64,000 nucleotides of DNA. Source: Paraburkholderia susongensis (GTDB lineage Bacteria; Pseudomonadota; Gammaproteobacteria; Burkholderiales; Burkholderiaceae). Of the stretch, positions 1-8,706 are shown piece by piece. The DNA lies in contig NZ_FXAT01000009.1 of the NCBI RefSeq assembly GCF_900177725.1, positions 205,693 to 269,692 of the forward strand. The letters run 5' to 3'. The notes below the pieces were generated by a model. The model was not told where the DNA came from. It saw only the letters and a program-made list of their open reading frames with translations, and searched no databases. A program made the translations under genes and the position numbers. Position 1 is the first letter of the stretch, and each line of letters opens with the position of its first letter.

Positions 1-296
1 TGCTCGTCGAGCCGTCCGATCTGCGGCAGATCGACGGCCCGCACAAGCTCGAGCTGAAGATGCCGCTGCACAACCGCCTGAACATACCGCTCGCCTACCC
101 CGCTATCGAACTCACGCTGCTCGACGACCAGAACAACGTCGCCGTGCGGCGCGTGCTGTGGCCGCAGGATTACGTGCCGCCCGGCACTGTGATCGCGGCC
201 GGCCTGCCCGCTCATGCGACGCAGACGATGATCGTGCATCTCGACACCGGCAATGCGGTCGCCTCCAATTTCCGCGTGCAGATTTTTTATCCGTAA
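1..296 (+). CDS. DUF3426 domain protein, C-terminal part (cut by window edge)
   Basis: The reading frame is open from base 3 to a TAA at 294-296, so this is the last 97 or so residues of a longer protein. The visible part (LELKMPLHNRLNIPLAYPAI, then a Val-Arg-Arg-Val-Leu segment and a C-terminal hydrophilic beta-rich stretch) matches the DUF3426 domain. That domain is typically the periplasmic end of proteins with an N-terminal zinc ribbon and one membrane helix, encoded upstream of tpx in Burkholderia. The N-terminal zinc ribbon and membrane segment lie outside the window. Molecular function is unknown for the family. Confidence 0.7.
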   Translation, partial: LVEPSDLRQIDGPHKLELKMPLHNRLNIPLAYPAIELTLLDDQNNVAVRRVLWPQDYVPPGTVIAAGLPAHATQTMIVHLDTGNAVASNFRVQIFYP

Positions 297-365
297 CGCA
301 CCCCCGCGCGTCCGCTCCCGGGCGGGCGCTTCACTGTCATTACTGACGCAATTTCGGAGCACAAC

Positions 366-866
366 ATGAGTCAAGTCACGCTGGGTGGCAACCCGATCGA
401 AGTAAGCGGCACGTTCCCGTCGGTGGGCCAGCAGGCCGCCGCGTTCTCGCTGGTCGGCAAGGACCTGAAGCCGCTGTCGCTCGCCGATTTCGCAGGCAAG
501 CGCAAGGTGCTCAACATCGTCCCGAGCCTCGACACGCCGACCTGCGCGACGTCGACCCGCAAGTTCAACGAAGCGGCTGCGAAGCTCAGCAACACGGCCG
601 TGATCGTCGTGTCGGGCGACCTGCCGTTCGCCGCTACGCGCTTCTGCACGACTGAAGGCATCGAGAACGTCGTGACGGCCTCGACATTCCGCGGCCATGA
701 ATTCGCACAGGCCTACGGCGTCGACGTGACGAGCGGCCCGCTGACCGGCCTGACGGCGCGCGCCGTCGTCGTGATCGACGAGCACGACAAGGTCGTGCAT
801 GCCGAGCTGGTCGGCGAAATCAAGAACGAGCCGAATTACGACGCAGCACTCGCCGCGCTGAAGTAA
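366..866 (+). CDS. tpx: Thiol peroxidase Tpx
   Basis: This 166-residue 2-Cys peroxiredoxin reduces hydrogen peroxide and alkyl hydroperoxides with thioredoxin as electron donor. The peroxidatic cysteine is Cys60 in SLDTPTCATS and the resolving cysteine is Cys94 in RFCTTEG, the spacing expected of the atypical 2-Cys Tpx subfamily. Length is normal for Tpx. The ATG follows a GGAG at about 8 nt. It lies 69 bp after the DUF3426 gene and is followed by a GC-rich hairpin at 888-914, so it may be transcribed alone or with the upstream gene. Confidence 0.95.
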   Translation: MSQVTLGGNPIEVSGTFPSVGQQAAAFSLVGKDLKPLSLADFAGKRKVLNIVPSLDTPTCATSTRKFNEAAAKLSNTAVIVVSGDLPFAATRFCTTEGIENVVTASTFRGHEFAQAYGVDVTSGPLTGLTARAVVVIDEHDKVVHAELVGEIKNEPNYDAALAALK

Positions 867-887
867 GCCGCGCGCGCACGAACCCCG

Positions 888-914
888 GCGCCGCGCCTTC
901 TCGCGCGGCGCTTT
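888..914 (+). terminator. Probable terminator after tpx
   Basis: A perfect 9-bp stem (GCGCCGCGC / GCGCGGCGC) with loop CTTCTC is followed by a short TTTC. It sits 20 bp past the tpx stop. The U-tract is short, so termination may be partial. Confidence 0.5.
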
Positions 915-961
915 CGCAGCGTTGCACCTTTTTCCATCGCCTTTTTACAGGAACGCTCCCC

Positions 962-1900
962 TTGGCTACGCTCATCTGCGGCTCGCTCGCCTACGACAAC
1001 ATCATGACCTTCGAAGGGCGCTTCCGGGAGCACATCCTGCCGGAGCAGGTCCACATCCTGAACGTGAGCTTTCTCGTGCCGACCATGCGCCGCGAGTTCG
1101 GCGGCTGCGCGGGCAACATCGCCTACGCGCTGCATCTGCTCGGCGGCGACGCGCGCATCATGGGCGCGATCGGCGCGGTCGACGCGCAGCTCTACATGGA
1201 CCGGCTCGCGCAGCTCGGCCTGTCGACGGAGAACGTGCTCGTCGTGCCCGACACCTACTCGGCGCAGGCGATGATCACGACCGACCTCGAGAACAACCAG
1301 ATCACCGCATTCCATCCGGGCGCGATGATGCAGTCGCATTGCAACCGCGCCGACGAAGCGAAGGGGATCACGCTCGGCATCGTCGCGCCGGACGGCTACG
1401 ACGGCATGGTTCAGCACTCGGAGCAACTGGCCGCCGAGGGCGTGCCGTTCATCTTCGATCCGGGCCAGGGTTTGCCGCTCTTCGACGGCGCGACGCTCCG
1501 GCGCATCATTGAACTTGCTACCTATGTTGCGGTCAACGATTACGAAGCCCAACTCGTGAGCAACAAGACCGGCTGGTCGATCGAAGAGATGGCCAGCAAG
1601 GTCGAAGCACTGATCATCACGCTCGGCGAAAAGGGCGCGCAGATCTATCATGGCGGCGGCATCGAAGAGATTCCGGCCGTCAAAGCCAAACAGGTGCTCG
1701 ATCCGACCGGTTGCGGCGATGCATTTCGCGGCGGCTTGCTGTACGGTATCGAGAACGGTCTGGGCTGGGCCACCACGGGCCGTCTCGCCAGTCTGATGGG
1801 TGCATTGAAAATCGAGCAGCAGGGTCCGCAAAACTACTCGCCCAGCCGGGCGGAAATCAACGAGCGGTTCAAGCAGGCATTCGGATACGAGCTGTCCTGA
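962..1900 (+). CDS. PfkB-family carbohydrate/nucleoside kinase
   Basis: A 312-residue ribokinase/PfkB-family enzyme that transfers phosphate from ATP to a sugar or nucleoside hydroxyl. It shows the N-terminal family signature with GGCAGNIAYALHLLGG at about 47-62 and the C-terminal signature DPTGCGDAFRGG at about 248-258, with Asp253 as the predicted catalytic base. It resembles the adenosine kinase-like proteins of Betaproteobacteria, but the substrate cannot be fixed from sequence. The start is a TTG at 962, beginning MATLICGSLAYD; no ATG in a suitable place preserves the first beta strand. The 25-bp gap to the next lipoprotein gene suggests co-transcription. Confidence 0.85.
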   Translation: MATLICGSLAYDNIMTFEGRFREHILPEQVHILNVSFLVPTMRREFGGCAGNIAYALHLLGGDARIMGAIGAVDAQLYMDRLAQLGLSTENVLVVPDTYSAQAMITTDLENNQITAFHPGAMMQSHCNRADEAKGITLGIVAPDGYDGMVQHSEQLAAEGVPFIFDPGQGLPLFDGATLRRIIELATYVAVNDYEAQLVSNKTGWSIEEMASKVEALIITLGEKGAQIYHGGGIEEIPAVKAKQVLDPTGCGDAFRGGLLYGIENGLGWATTGRLASLMGALKIEQQGPQNYSPSRAEINERFKQAFGYELS

Positions 1901-1925
1901 TACCGCGAGCTATGGGAGTTTGGGA

Positions 1926-2402
1926 ATGGGAACAACAAGTCGCCTGGTCGTCGCCACCTTGATCGCCAGTTCGCTGGCCATGTCGGGGTGTGCGGTCAAT
2001 AGTAGTTCTCCCGACGTTTTCACCGCGTCGCAGGCGCAGCGTGAACAGACGGTCCGCATGGGCACGGTGGATAGTGTGCGTGCTGTGAGAATCAGTTCGA
2101 ACAACGGCCAGCCGAGCGGCGTCGGCGCACTCGGCGGCGCCGCGCTCGGCGCGCTCGCGGGCAGCGCGATCGGTGGCGGCCGCGGCTCGGTCGCCACGGG
2201 CATCGTCGGCGGCGTCGGCGGCGCGGTTGCCGGCAACGCAGTCGAAAACCGTGTCGCAATGCGCGACGGCGTCGAGATCACCGTGCGACTCGACAACGGC
2301 GACATGCGCGCGATCACGCAAACCTCGACCGGCGAAATCTTCCGCGCCGGCGACCGCGTGCGGCTGCTGTCGAGCGGCGGCGTCACGCGCGTCACGCACT
2401 AA
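1926..2402 (+). CDS. Glycine-zipper outer-membrane lipoprotein (SlyB/Pcp-like)
   Basis: A 158-residue lipoprotein. The signal sequence ends in the lipobox LAMSGC, so Cys22 is the predicted lipidated residue. The middle holds a Gly/Ala-rich glycine-zipper 2TM segment (ALGGAALGALAGSAIGGGRG, then a second GGVGGAVAG block), followed by a small hydrophilic domain. Related proteins are SlyB/Pcp envelope-integrity lipoproteins. ATG 1926 is preferred over TTG 1920 because GGGAG at 1915-1919 is then correctly spaced. It ends 65 bp before a strong rho-independent terminator at 2467-2502. Confidence 0.85.
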   Translation: MGTTSRLVVATLIASSLAMSGCAVNSSSPDVFTASQAQREQTVRMGTVDSVRAVRISSNNGQPSGVGALGGAALGALAGSAIGGGRGSVATGIVGGVGGAVAGNAVENRVAMRDGVEITVRLDNGDMRAITQTSTGEIFRAGDRVRLLSSGGVTRVTH

Positions 2403-2466
2403 CACCGGGCTTCCCCTCTCGCGCGGCCGCGCGCCGCTCTACTCCCGCGCCGCCACGACGACCTCG

Positions 2467-2502
2467 CACGCATGCGCCCTCACGGGTCCATGCGTGTTTT
2501 TT
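2467..2502 (+). terminator. Rho-independent terminator after lipoprotein gene
   Basis: The stem CACGCATG / CATGCGTG with an inner CCC / GGG pairing is followed directly by six T residues. It closes the pfkB-lipoprotein transcript. Confidence 0.85.
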
Positions 2503-2607
2503 CGTCCGCAGATTTTTCGTGCGTGCGCAGTTTCCTCGCGACCACAACCCGATCCGTTTCCCGCACACGTGGCCGCCGCCGTCGAACCACGAGGCAAAAC
2601 GCCAGGC

Positions 2608-2644
2608 AAAAAAAATCCCGCCACCGGAAAACCGGTAACGGGAG
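2608..2644 (-). terminator. Rho-independent terminator of the histone H1-like gene
   Basis: Read on the minus strand, the stem TCCCG..ACCGG / CCGGT..CGGGA with an A-rich (T on minus) loop is followed by eight T residues. It lies 80 bp past the stop of the minus-strand H1-like gene. The space 2403-2723 therefore holds two convergent terminators and no gene. Confidence 0.8.
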
Positions 2645-2723
2645 ATTGACCGGGTTCGCTCAAAACTCGAGCGCGACCCGGTCATTGGACACATCATGCG
2701 ATGTGCCCGATTACATCGACTGC

Positions 2724-3362
2724 TTACGGACGGCTGCCCGTCGGGAACGGCCATGCCGCTGCCGGGTTCAGCGCGGTCTTCACCGTCGCCGCCGGTGCGC
2801 TCGAGACAGCAGGCGCAGAGGGAGCAGGCGCAGCCTTCTTGGCGACAGCCTTCTTCGCAGGAGCAGCCTTCTTCGCAGGCGCAGCGGCCTTCTTCGCGGC
2901 AGCCTTCTTGGCAGGTGCGGCTTTCTTGGCGGCAGCCTTTTTCGCAGGCGCAGCCTTCTTGGCAGCGGTCTTCTTCGCTGCAGCCTTCTTCGCCGGTGCT
3001 GCCTTCTTGGCCGCGGCCTTCTTCGCCGGTGCCGCCTTCTTCGCTGCAACCTTCTTCGCTGCGACCTTCTTCACCGCAACTTTCTTCGCTGCAGCCTTCT
3101 TGGCGGGCGCCTTTTTCGCCGCGACCTTCTTCACCGCGACTTTCTTCGCTGCAGCCTTCTTGGCCGGCGCTGCCTTCTTCGCAGCAACCTTCTTCACCGC
3201 GACTTTTTTCGCTGCGACTTTCTTCGCTGCAACCTTCTTCACTGCGACCTTCTTCGCAGCGACTTTCTTCGCCGGTGCTGCCTTCTTGGCCGGAGCTGCC
3301 TTCTTAGCTGCGGTCTTCTTCGCTGCGGGTTTCTTGGCCGCGGCCTTCTTTGCAGTTGCCAT
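2724..3362 (-). CDS. Histone H1-like Ala/Lys-repeat DNA-binding protein
   Basis: A 212-residue, strongly basic protein made almost entirely of short repeats built from AAKK, APAKK and VAVKK units, with an unrelated short C-terminal tail ending FPTGSRP. This composition is that of bacterial proteins resembling the C-terminal domain of eukaryotic histone H1 (AlgP/Hc2-like), which bind DNA non-specifically and may affect nucleoid structure. Two ATG codons are adjacent; the second (3362) has the better spacing from AGGAG and gives MATAKKAAAKK. The gene stands alone between its own terminator and a 430-bp upstream spacer. Repeat number is expected to vary between strains. Confidence 0.85.
   Translation of the reverse strand: MATAKKAAAKKPAAKKTAAKKAAPAKKAAPAKKVAAKKVAVKKVAAKKVAAKKVAVKKVAAKKAAPAKKAAAKKVAVKKVAAKKAPAKKAAAKKVAVKKVAAKKVAAKKAAPAKKAAAKKAAPAKKAAAKKTAAKKAAPAKKAAAKKAAPAKKAAAKKAAAPAKKAAPAKKAVAKKAAPAPSAPAVSSAPAATVKTALNPAAAWPFPTGSRP
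2808..3350 (-). repeat. In-frame low-complexity repeats in the H1-like gene
   Basis: Short degenerate units encoding A-A-K-K, A-P-A-K-K and V-A-V-K-K follow each other through most of the gene. The GCC/GCG-AAG/AAA codons produce long open frames in other frames (Phe/Leu/Ser-rich on the plus strand), which are artefacts. Confidence 0.85.
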
Positions 3363-3794
3363 CATTTTCTCCTTCAGGTTTTCAGATGAGGTCAGTTCAA
3401 ACTACACCCTTCGTCAAAACCCGCTTCCCGCGGACGCTTCTCAGGGCGCGCGCTACGAAGCGGGCTATTCATCGGCGTACGCAGGTGCAACGCGCTTACG
3501 CTAATGAATGCGGTTAGGCGCGCCGTGCCCCAAGGCACCGCGCGCCAGATCTGGTCGGCGTCGCGAGGCGACACCGGCAATTGCTTGATCGAGCCGCCGG
3601 CGATCACGCCAGCGGCTTTTTCCGGGGGGAAGTTTGCCCATCCCACTGAAGGGTTCGCAAAGTGCCTGTCATGTTTGTGGGCCGTCAAGGCACCGGGCAC
3701 GCTTTGCATCAGGCCGTTCTGCTCCTAATCCAAGTTGCCGCGACCGAAGCCGCGACATCCCCATCAATGAATGCATCTGCGACACGAACCCGGA
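3363..3794. other. Intergenic spacer with strong hairpin; possible dispersed repeat
   Basis: No convincing gene is present. A near-perfect 13-bp inverted repeat (3517-3529 / 3534-3546, one mismatch, loop CCAA) dominates the middle. Overlapping open frames on both strands (3504-3728 plus, 3392-3709 minus) have no good ribosome site and are not typical of an isolated gene. The spacer must carry the promoter of the H1-like gene; a TTGACG at the right distance is visible on the minus strand but no clear -10. Confidence 0.4.
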
Positions 3795-5030
3795 TCACTC
3801 CCAGGTCAGCGCGCCGCCGGTTTGATATTCGATCACTCGCGTCTCGAAGAAATTGCGTTCCTTCTTCAGGTCGATCATCTCGCTCATCCACGGGAACGGG
3901 TTTTCCTCGTTCGGGTACAGCGGATCGAGACCGATCTGCTGGCAACGGCGGTTGCAGATGAAGCGCAGATAGCTCTTGAACATCGACGCATTGAGGCCGA
4001 GCACCCCGCGCGGCATCGTGTCTTCAGCGTAGCGATATTCAAGCTCGACCGCCTGCTGGAAGATCTCGCGGATTTCCGCACGGAACTCCGCGGTCCAGAG
4101 ATGCGGGTTTTCGAGTTTGATCTGGTTGATCAGGTCGATGCCGAAATTGCAGTGCATCGACTCGTCGCGCAGGATGTACTGGTACTGCTCCGCCGCGCCG
4201 GTCATCTTGTTCTGGCGGCCGAGCGCCAGGATTTGCGTAAAGCCGACGTAGAAGAACAGGCCTTCCATCACACAGGCGAACACGATCAGCGAGCGCAGCA
4301 GAGTCTGGTCTGCCTCGAGCGTACCGGTCTTGAAGGCCGGGTCGGTCAGCACGTGGATGTACGGAATCAGGAATTCGTCTTTCTCGCGGATCGAGGAAAC
4401 CTCGTGATACGCGTTGAAGATTTCGCCCTCGTCGAGCCCGAGCGACTCGACGATGTACTGGTAAGCGTGCGTGTGGATCGCCTCTTCGAACGCTTGACGC
4501 AGCAGGAACTGGCGGCATTCGGGCGCCGTGATGTGGCGGTAGGTGCCCAGCACGATGTTGTTGGCGGCGAGGGAATCAGCCGTCACGAAGAAGCCCAGGT
4601 TGCGCTTGACGATGCGGCGCTCGTCTTCGGTCAGCCCGTTCGGGTCTTTCCACAGGGCGATGTCGCGCGACATGTTCACTTCCTGCGGCATCCAGTGGTT
4701 GGCGCAACCAGCCAGATACTTCTCCCAGGCCCACTTGTACTTGAACGGCACCAACTGATTGACGTCGGTCTGGCCGTTGATGATGCGCTTGTCGGCGACA
4801 TTGACACGCGCTTCGGAGACCGCGGCTGCGTTGGCAACCGGGTTGGCTACATGCGCGACGGGAGCAACAGCGATGTCGTTCGCGAAGACTTCTTGCGCCG
4901 AGGCAGCATGGGGAGCGGAACGCATTCCGATTTGCGAACCCACAGCCGATCCCGCAGCGTTGCGCAACACGTTCGGTTGCGTCGCGCTCGAGGGAGTTAC
5001 GGTAGTGATCTCGTCATCCCAGTTGAGCAT
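3795..5030 (-). CDS. nrdB: Ribonucleoside-diphosphate reductase beta subunit (class Ia)
   Basis: A 411-residue R2 subunit that houses the diiron-tyrosyl radical cofactor used by NrdA to make deoxyribonucleotides. The iron ligands are visible as Asp152, Glu183 and His186 (EEAIHTHAY), Glu256 (MEGLFF), and Glu290 and His293 (DESMH). Tyr190 is the expected radical tyrosine. The first 80 residues are an Ala/Val-rich extension before the conserved fold. The start at 5030 (MLNWDDE) has GGTGA 5 nt upstream; a slightly longer frame to 5045 is less likely. It lies downstream of nrdA, separated by an unusual 655-bp gap. Confidence 0.95.
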   Translation of the reverse strand: MLNWDDEITTVTPSSATQPNVLRNAAGSAVGSQIGMRSAPHAASAQEVFANDIAVAPVAHVANPVANAAAVSEARVNVADKRIINGQTDVNQLVPFKYKWAWEKYLAGCANHWMPQEVNMSRDIALWKDPNGLTEDERRIVKRNLGFFVTADSLAANNIVLGTYRHITAPECRQFLLRQAFEEAIHTHAYQYIVESLGLDEGEIFNAYHEVSSIREKDEFLIPYIHVLTDPAFKTGTLEADQTLLRSLIVFACVMEGLFFYVGFTQILALGRQNKMTGAAEQYQYILRDESMHCNFGIDLINQIKLENPHLWTAEFRAEIREIFQQAVELEYRYAEDTMPRGVLGLNASMFKSYLRFICNRRCQQIGLDPLYPNEENPFPWMSEMIDLKKERNFFETRVIEYQTGGALTWE

Positions 5031-5685
5031 AAATGTCACCATCAATTTAGAACGGTTTGTACCATCTTTTCACGAGCGATAAAAGAGTTCGTTCATGAAA
5101 ATTCCTGTTTTCGATTCGCATTGCTACGTTCATACAACACTTTGCTCAACCTGCTGTGCGTGATGCGTCGAGTGAAGCGTGTTGAGTTCGGGTTGAACAT
5201 GCGTTGTCGAGGTGCTTCGCGAACTCGAAGAGCAACGTTTCGTCACGTTGCTTCGCTGCTCTATCTATCTGTATTGCGGAGTGCGTTTGCAGCTTCGATA
5301 TCTCGTTGGCGTCGCGTGCCTCGCTCATCGCGAGAGTGGTGCCGCGAGCCCCGTTGGCCGTTTCCGTGCGTGCCTGCGAGGTGAGGTTCAATGCCTTGTT
5401 GAGCGATGCATGCGGCCGTTCATGCCAATCGCCCCGTCGATCAAAGCGTTTGCCGGGAGCACTGCGTTAGGCACGCAGCGTTGTGCACAGTCTCGCGCTT
5501 CGCCTGGTGTTGCCGACTGCTGGACTGCCCTTCCGATGAGCAGCGAGACTTCGGTCTCACTCGCCGCTCATCGCTCTGCTGCTACTTCATCTCTGCGAGG
5601 TGCGTTGCTCGCTGCATGCGGGTCATCACCTACGACCTCGCTCGACATCGCTTAGCAAGCAACGCTCCTGCTGCTTGCCATCTGC
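5031..5685. other. Long nrdA-nrdB spacer without a clear gene
   Basis: A 655-bp stretch between the two subunits of one enzyme. Short open frames occur on both strands (for example 5146-5391 minus, 81 codons) but none has a recognisable domain or good ribosome site. Close behind nrdA there is a small hairpin, GCAAGCA / TGCTTGC at about 5656-5681, with no U-tract. Whether nrdB has its own promoter here is not decided by the sequence. Confidence 0.4.
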
Positions 5686-8600
5686 TTACTGGCAAGCCTC
5701 GCACTCGTCGAAGCCAGGATCGCCCGGACGCATCATGCACACCGGACCATCCGCTTCGGGCGCCGAAGCAACGGCTTCAGCCACGACCGCTGCCGATGCA
5801 ACGGCAGCCGCCTGGAAGCCGCCCGACGCACCACCTGCCGCTTCGCCGCTCGCACCGAAGCCGCCGGCTGCACCGCCTGCCGCGCCGCCCGAGCCCTGAG
5901 TGCCGCCCGAGCTGACCGCGTTCAGCGCGCCGTGCGCGACCGTCGACTTCTCGACGTGCGTTGCCGCCATCGTGCGCAGGTAGTAGGTCGTCTTCAGGCC
6001 GCGCACCCATGCGAGCTTGTAGATCTCGTCGAGCTTCTTGCCCGACGCGCCCGCCATGTAGATGTTCAGCGACTGCGCCTGGTCGATCCACTTCTGACGA
6101 CGCGAAGCCGCCTCGACGAGCCACGTCGGATCGACTTCGAACGCGGTCGCGTAGATCGCGCGCAGGTCGGCCGGGATGCGGTCGATGCGCGAAAGCGTGC
6201 CGTCGAAGTACTTGAGGTCGGCGACCATCACCTCGTCCCACAGGCCGCGCGCCTTCAGGTCGCGCACGAGGTAGTCGTTGACCACCGTGAACTCGCCCGA
6301 CAGGTTCGACTTCACGTAGAGGTTCTGGTACGTCGGCTCGATACAGGCCGACACGCCGATGATGTTCGAGATCGTCGCGGTCGGCGCGATCGCGATGCAG
6401 TTCGAGTTGCGCATGCCGTAGGTCGCGATGCGCGAGCGCAACTCCGACCAGTCCATCGACTCGCTCGAATCGACTTCGACGTAGCCGCCGCGCGCCTCGG
6501 CAAGCAGCTTCACCGAGTCTTGCGGAAGGATGCCGCGGTCCCACAGCGAGCCGTGGTAGCTCGAGTAGCGGCCGCGCTCCTCGGCGAGTTCGGTCGACGC
6601 GTAGTACGCGTAATAGCAGACCGCTTCCATCGACGTATCGGCAAACTTGACCGCCTCTTCCGACGCATACGGCGTGCGCAGCATGTGCAGGCAGTCCTGG
6701 AAGCCCATGATGCCCATGCCGACCGGGCGGTGCTTCAGGTTCGAGTTACGCGCCTTGGCGACCGCGTAGTAGTTGATGTCGATCACGTTGTCGAGCATGC
6801 GCATCGCGACGCTGACCGTGCGCTTCAACTTGTCGTGGTCGAGCGCGAGCGTGCCGTCGGCCTGCTCCTTCAGGTGCGCGACGAGGTTCACCGAGCCGAG
6901 GTTGCAGACGGCGATCTCGGCGTCGCTCGTGTTCAGCGTGATTTCCGTGCAGAGGTTCGACGAATGGACGACGCCGACGTGCTGCTGCGGCGAGCGCACG
7001 TTGCACGGATCCTTGAACGTGATCCACGGGTGGCCGGTTTCGAACAGCATGCCGAGCATCTTGCGCCACAGTTGCGCCGCCGGGATCTTCTTGAACAGCT
7101 TGATCTCGCCGCGCGCGACCTTGCCTTCGTAAGCCGTGTAAGCCGCTTCGAATTCCGCGCCGAACTTGTCGTGCAGGTCCGGGCAGGTGGACGGCGAGAA
7201 CAGCGTCCAGTCGCCGCCTTCCATCACGCGCTTCATGAACAGGTCGGGAATCCAGTTCGCGGTGTTCATGTCGTGCGTGCGGCGGCGGTCGTCGCCGGTG
7301 TTCTTGCGCAGCTCGAGGAATTCCTCGATGTCGAGGTGCCACGATTCGAGATACGCGCACACCGCGCCCTTGCGCTTGCCGCCCTGGTTCACGGCGACCG
7401 CCGTGTCGTTGACGACCTTCAGGAACGGCACCACGCCTTGCGACTTGCCATTGGTGCCCTTGATGTGCGAGCCGAGCGCGCGCACGCGCGTCCAGTCGTT
7501 GCCGAGGCCGCCCGCGAACTTCGAGAGCAGCGCGTTTTCCTTGAGCGCTTCGTAGATGCCGTCGAGGTCGTCGTCGACCGTGGTCAGGTAGCACGACGAC
7601 AACTGCGAGCGGCGCGTGCCCGAGTTGAACAGCGTCGGCGTGGACGACATGAAGTCGAAGCTCGACAGCACGTTGTAGAACTCGATCGCGCGCGCTTCGC
7701 GGTCGATCTCGTTCAGCGCGAGACCCATCGACACACGCATAAAGAATGCCTGCGGCATTTCGATGCGCACGTTGTCGTGATGCAGGAAGTAGCGGTCGTA
7801 GAGCGTCTGCAGACCGAGGTAGCCGAACTGCAGGTCGCGGTTCGCGTCGAGCGCGGCGCCGAGACGCTTCAGGTCGAACTGCAGCAGCTTGTCGTCGAGC
7901 AACTCGGCCTGCACGCCGCGCTTGATGAACTGCGGGAAGTACTCGGCGTAGCGCTCGCCCATTTCGGCTTGCGTGACTTCTTCTTCGAGGATTTCGCGGC
8001 GGATCGTGTGCAGCAGGATGCGCGCGGTGACCTGGCTGTAGGCCGGGTCCTTTTCGATCATCGTGCGGGCAGCGAGGATGGCCGAGTCGTAGACCTGGGT
8101 CATCGGCACGCCGTCGTACAGGTTCTTGATCGTTTCGGCGACGATCGGCTCGGCGCTCACGGCGTCGCCGAGATTCGCGCAGGCCGATTCGATGATGCCG
8201 CGCAGCGCCGCCAGGTCGAGCGGGTGCGTGACGCCGTTGTCGGTCACGTTCAGGCCCGGCGTGCTGCCGACTGCGACCTGCTCGTCATGCGCGCGCGCCT
8301 GGTTGCGCTTCTCGCGGTACAGCACGTAGGCGCGCGCGACGTTGTGTTCGCCGCCGCGCATCAGCGCGAGCTCGACCTGATCCTGAATGTCTTCGATATG
8401 GAACGTGCCGCCGTTCGGACGGCTGCGCACGAGTGCGCGCACCACGCTCTGCGTGAGCTGCTCGACCAGTTCGCGCACACGCGCCGACGCCGCACCCTGA
8501 CCACCGTTGACGGCGAGGAACGCCTTCGTCACGGCGATCGCGATTTTCGACGGCTCGAACGACACCACGCTGCCATTGCGGCGGATCACCTTGTAGTCGG

Positions 8601-8706
8601 CGTATGTCGCTTGCGGCGCGAGCGCCTGTGCGCCTTGAGCCTGGCCGAAGGTTTGGCCAGTCGGTGAGCCCTCGTACCGGGTCGTCACGTTGTCGGTGGT
8701 TTGCAT
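5686..8706 (-). CDS. nrdA: Ribonucleoside-diphosphate reductase alpha subunit (class Ia)
   Basis: A 1006-residue catalytic R1 subunit reducing ribonucleoside diphosphates. An ATP-cone domain lies near the N-terminus (about 40-130). The catalytic region shows the redox cysteine in RSQLSSCYL, the active-site loop SNLCTEITL with the thiyl-radical cysteine, and the partner cysteine in VCNLGSVNL. The C-terminus carries the thioredoxin-interacting pair in DECEACQ. A 56-residue Gly/Ala-rich linker separates core and tail. ATG 8706 is chosen because AGGAG is correctly spaced; a TTG at 8712 is too close. Transcription starts far upstream, at an NrdR-boxed promoter near 9086-9113. Confidence 0.95.
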   Translation of the reverse strand: MQTTDNVTTRYEGSPTGQTFGQAQGAQALAPQATYADYKVIRRNGSVVSFEPSKIAIAVTKAFLAVNGGQGAASARVRELVEQLTQSVVRALVRSRPNGGTFHIEDIQDQVELALMRGGEHNVARAYVLYREKRNQARAHDEQVAVGSTPGLNVTDNGVTHPLDLAALRGIIESACANLGDAVSAEPIVAETIKNLYDGVPMTQVYDSAILAARTMIEKDPAYSQVTARILLHTIRREILEEEVTQAEMGERYAEYFPQFIKRGVQAELLDDKLLQFDLKRLGAALDANRDLQFGYLGLQTLYDRYFLHHDNVRIEMPQAFFMRVSMGLALNEIDREARAIEFYNVLSSFDFMSSTPTLFNSGTRRSQLSSCYLTTVDDDLDGIYEALKENALLSKFAGGLGNDWTRVRALGSHIKGTNGKSQGVVPFLKVVNDTAVAVNQGGKRKGAVCAYLESWHLDIEEFLELRKNTGDDRRRTHDMNTANWIPDLFMKRVMEGGDWTLFSPSTCPDLHDKFGAEFEAAYTAYEGKVARGEIKLFKKIPAAQLWRKMLGMLFETGHPWITFKDPCNVRSPQQHVGVVHSSNLCTEITLNTSDAEIAVCNLGSVNLVAHLKEQADGTLALDHDKLKRTVSVAMRMLDNVIDINYYAVAKARNSNLKHRPVGMGIMGFQDCLHMLRTPYASEEAVKFADTSMEAVCYYAYYASTELAEERGRYSSYHGSLWDRGILPQDSVKLLAEARGGYVEVDSSESMDWSELRSRIATYGMRNSNCIAIAPTATISNIIGVSACIEPTYQNLYVKSNLSGEFTVVNDYLVRDLKARGLWDEVMVADLKYFDGTLSRIDRIPADLRAIYATAFEVDPTWLVEAASRRQKWIDQAQSLNIYMAGASGKKLDEIYKLAWVRGLKTTYYLRTMAATHVEKSTVAHGALNAVSSGGTQGSGGAAGGAAGGFGASGEAAGGASGGFQAAAVASAAVVAEAVASAPEADGPVCMMRPGDPGFDECEACQ

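Noticed and set aside
2808..3350. CRISPR-like array
   Set aside because: The units are short, contiguous and coding; there are no unique spacers.
2701..3504. Phe/Ala- and Ser/Pro-rich plus-strand frames
   Set aside because: They are complementary readings of the Ala/Lys repeats in the H1-like gene.
5932..8667. A 911-codon plus-strand frame
   Set aside because: Shadow of nrdA; no family features.
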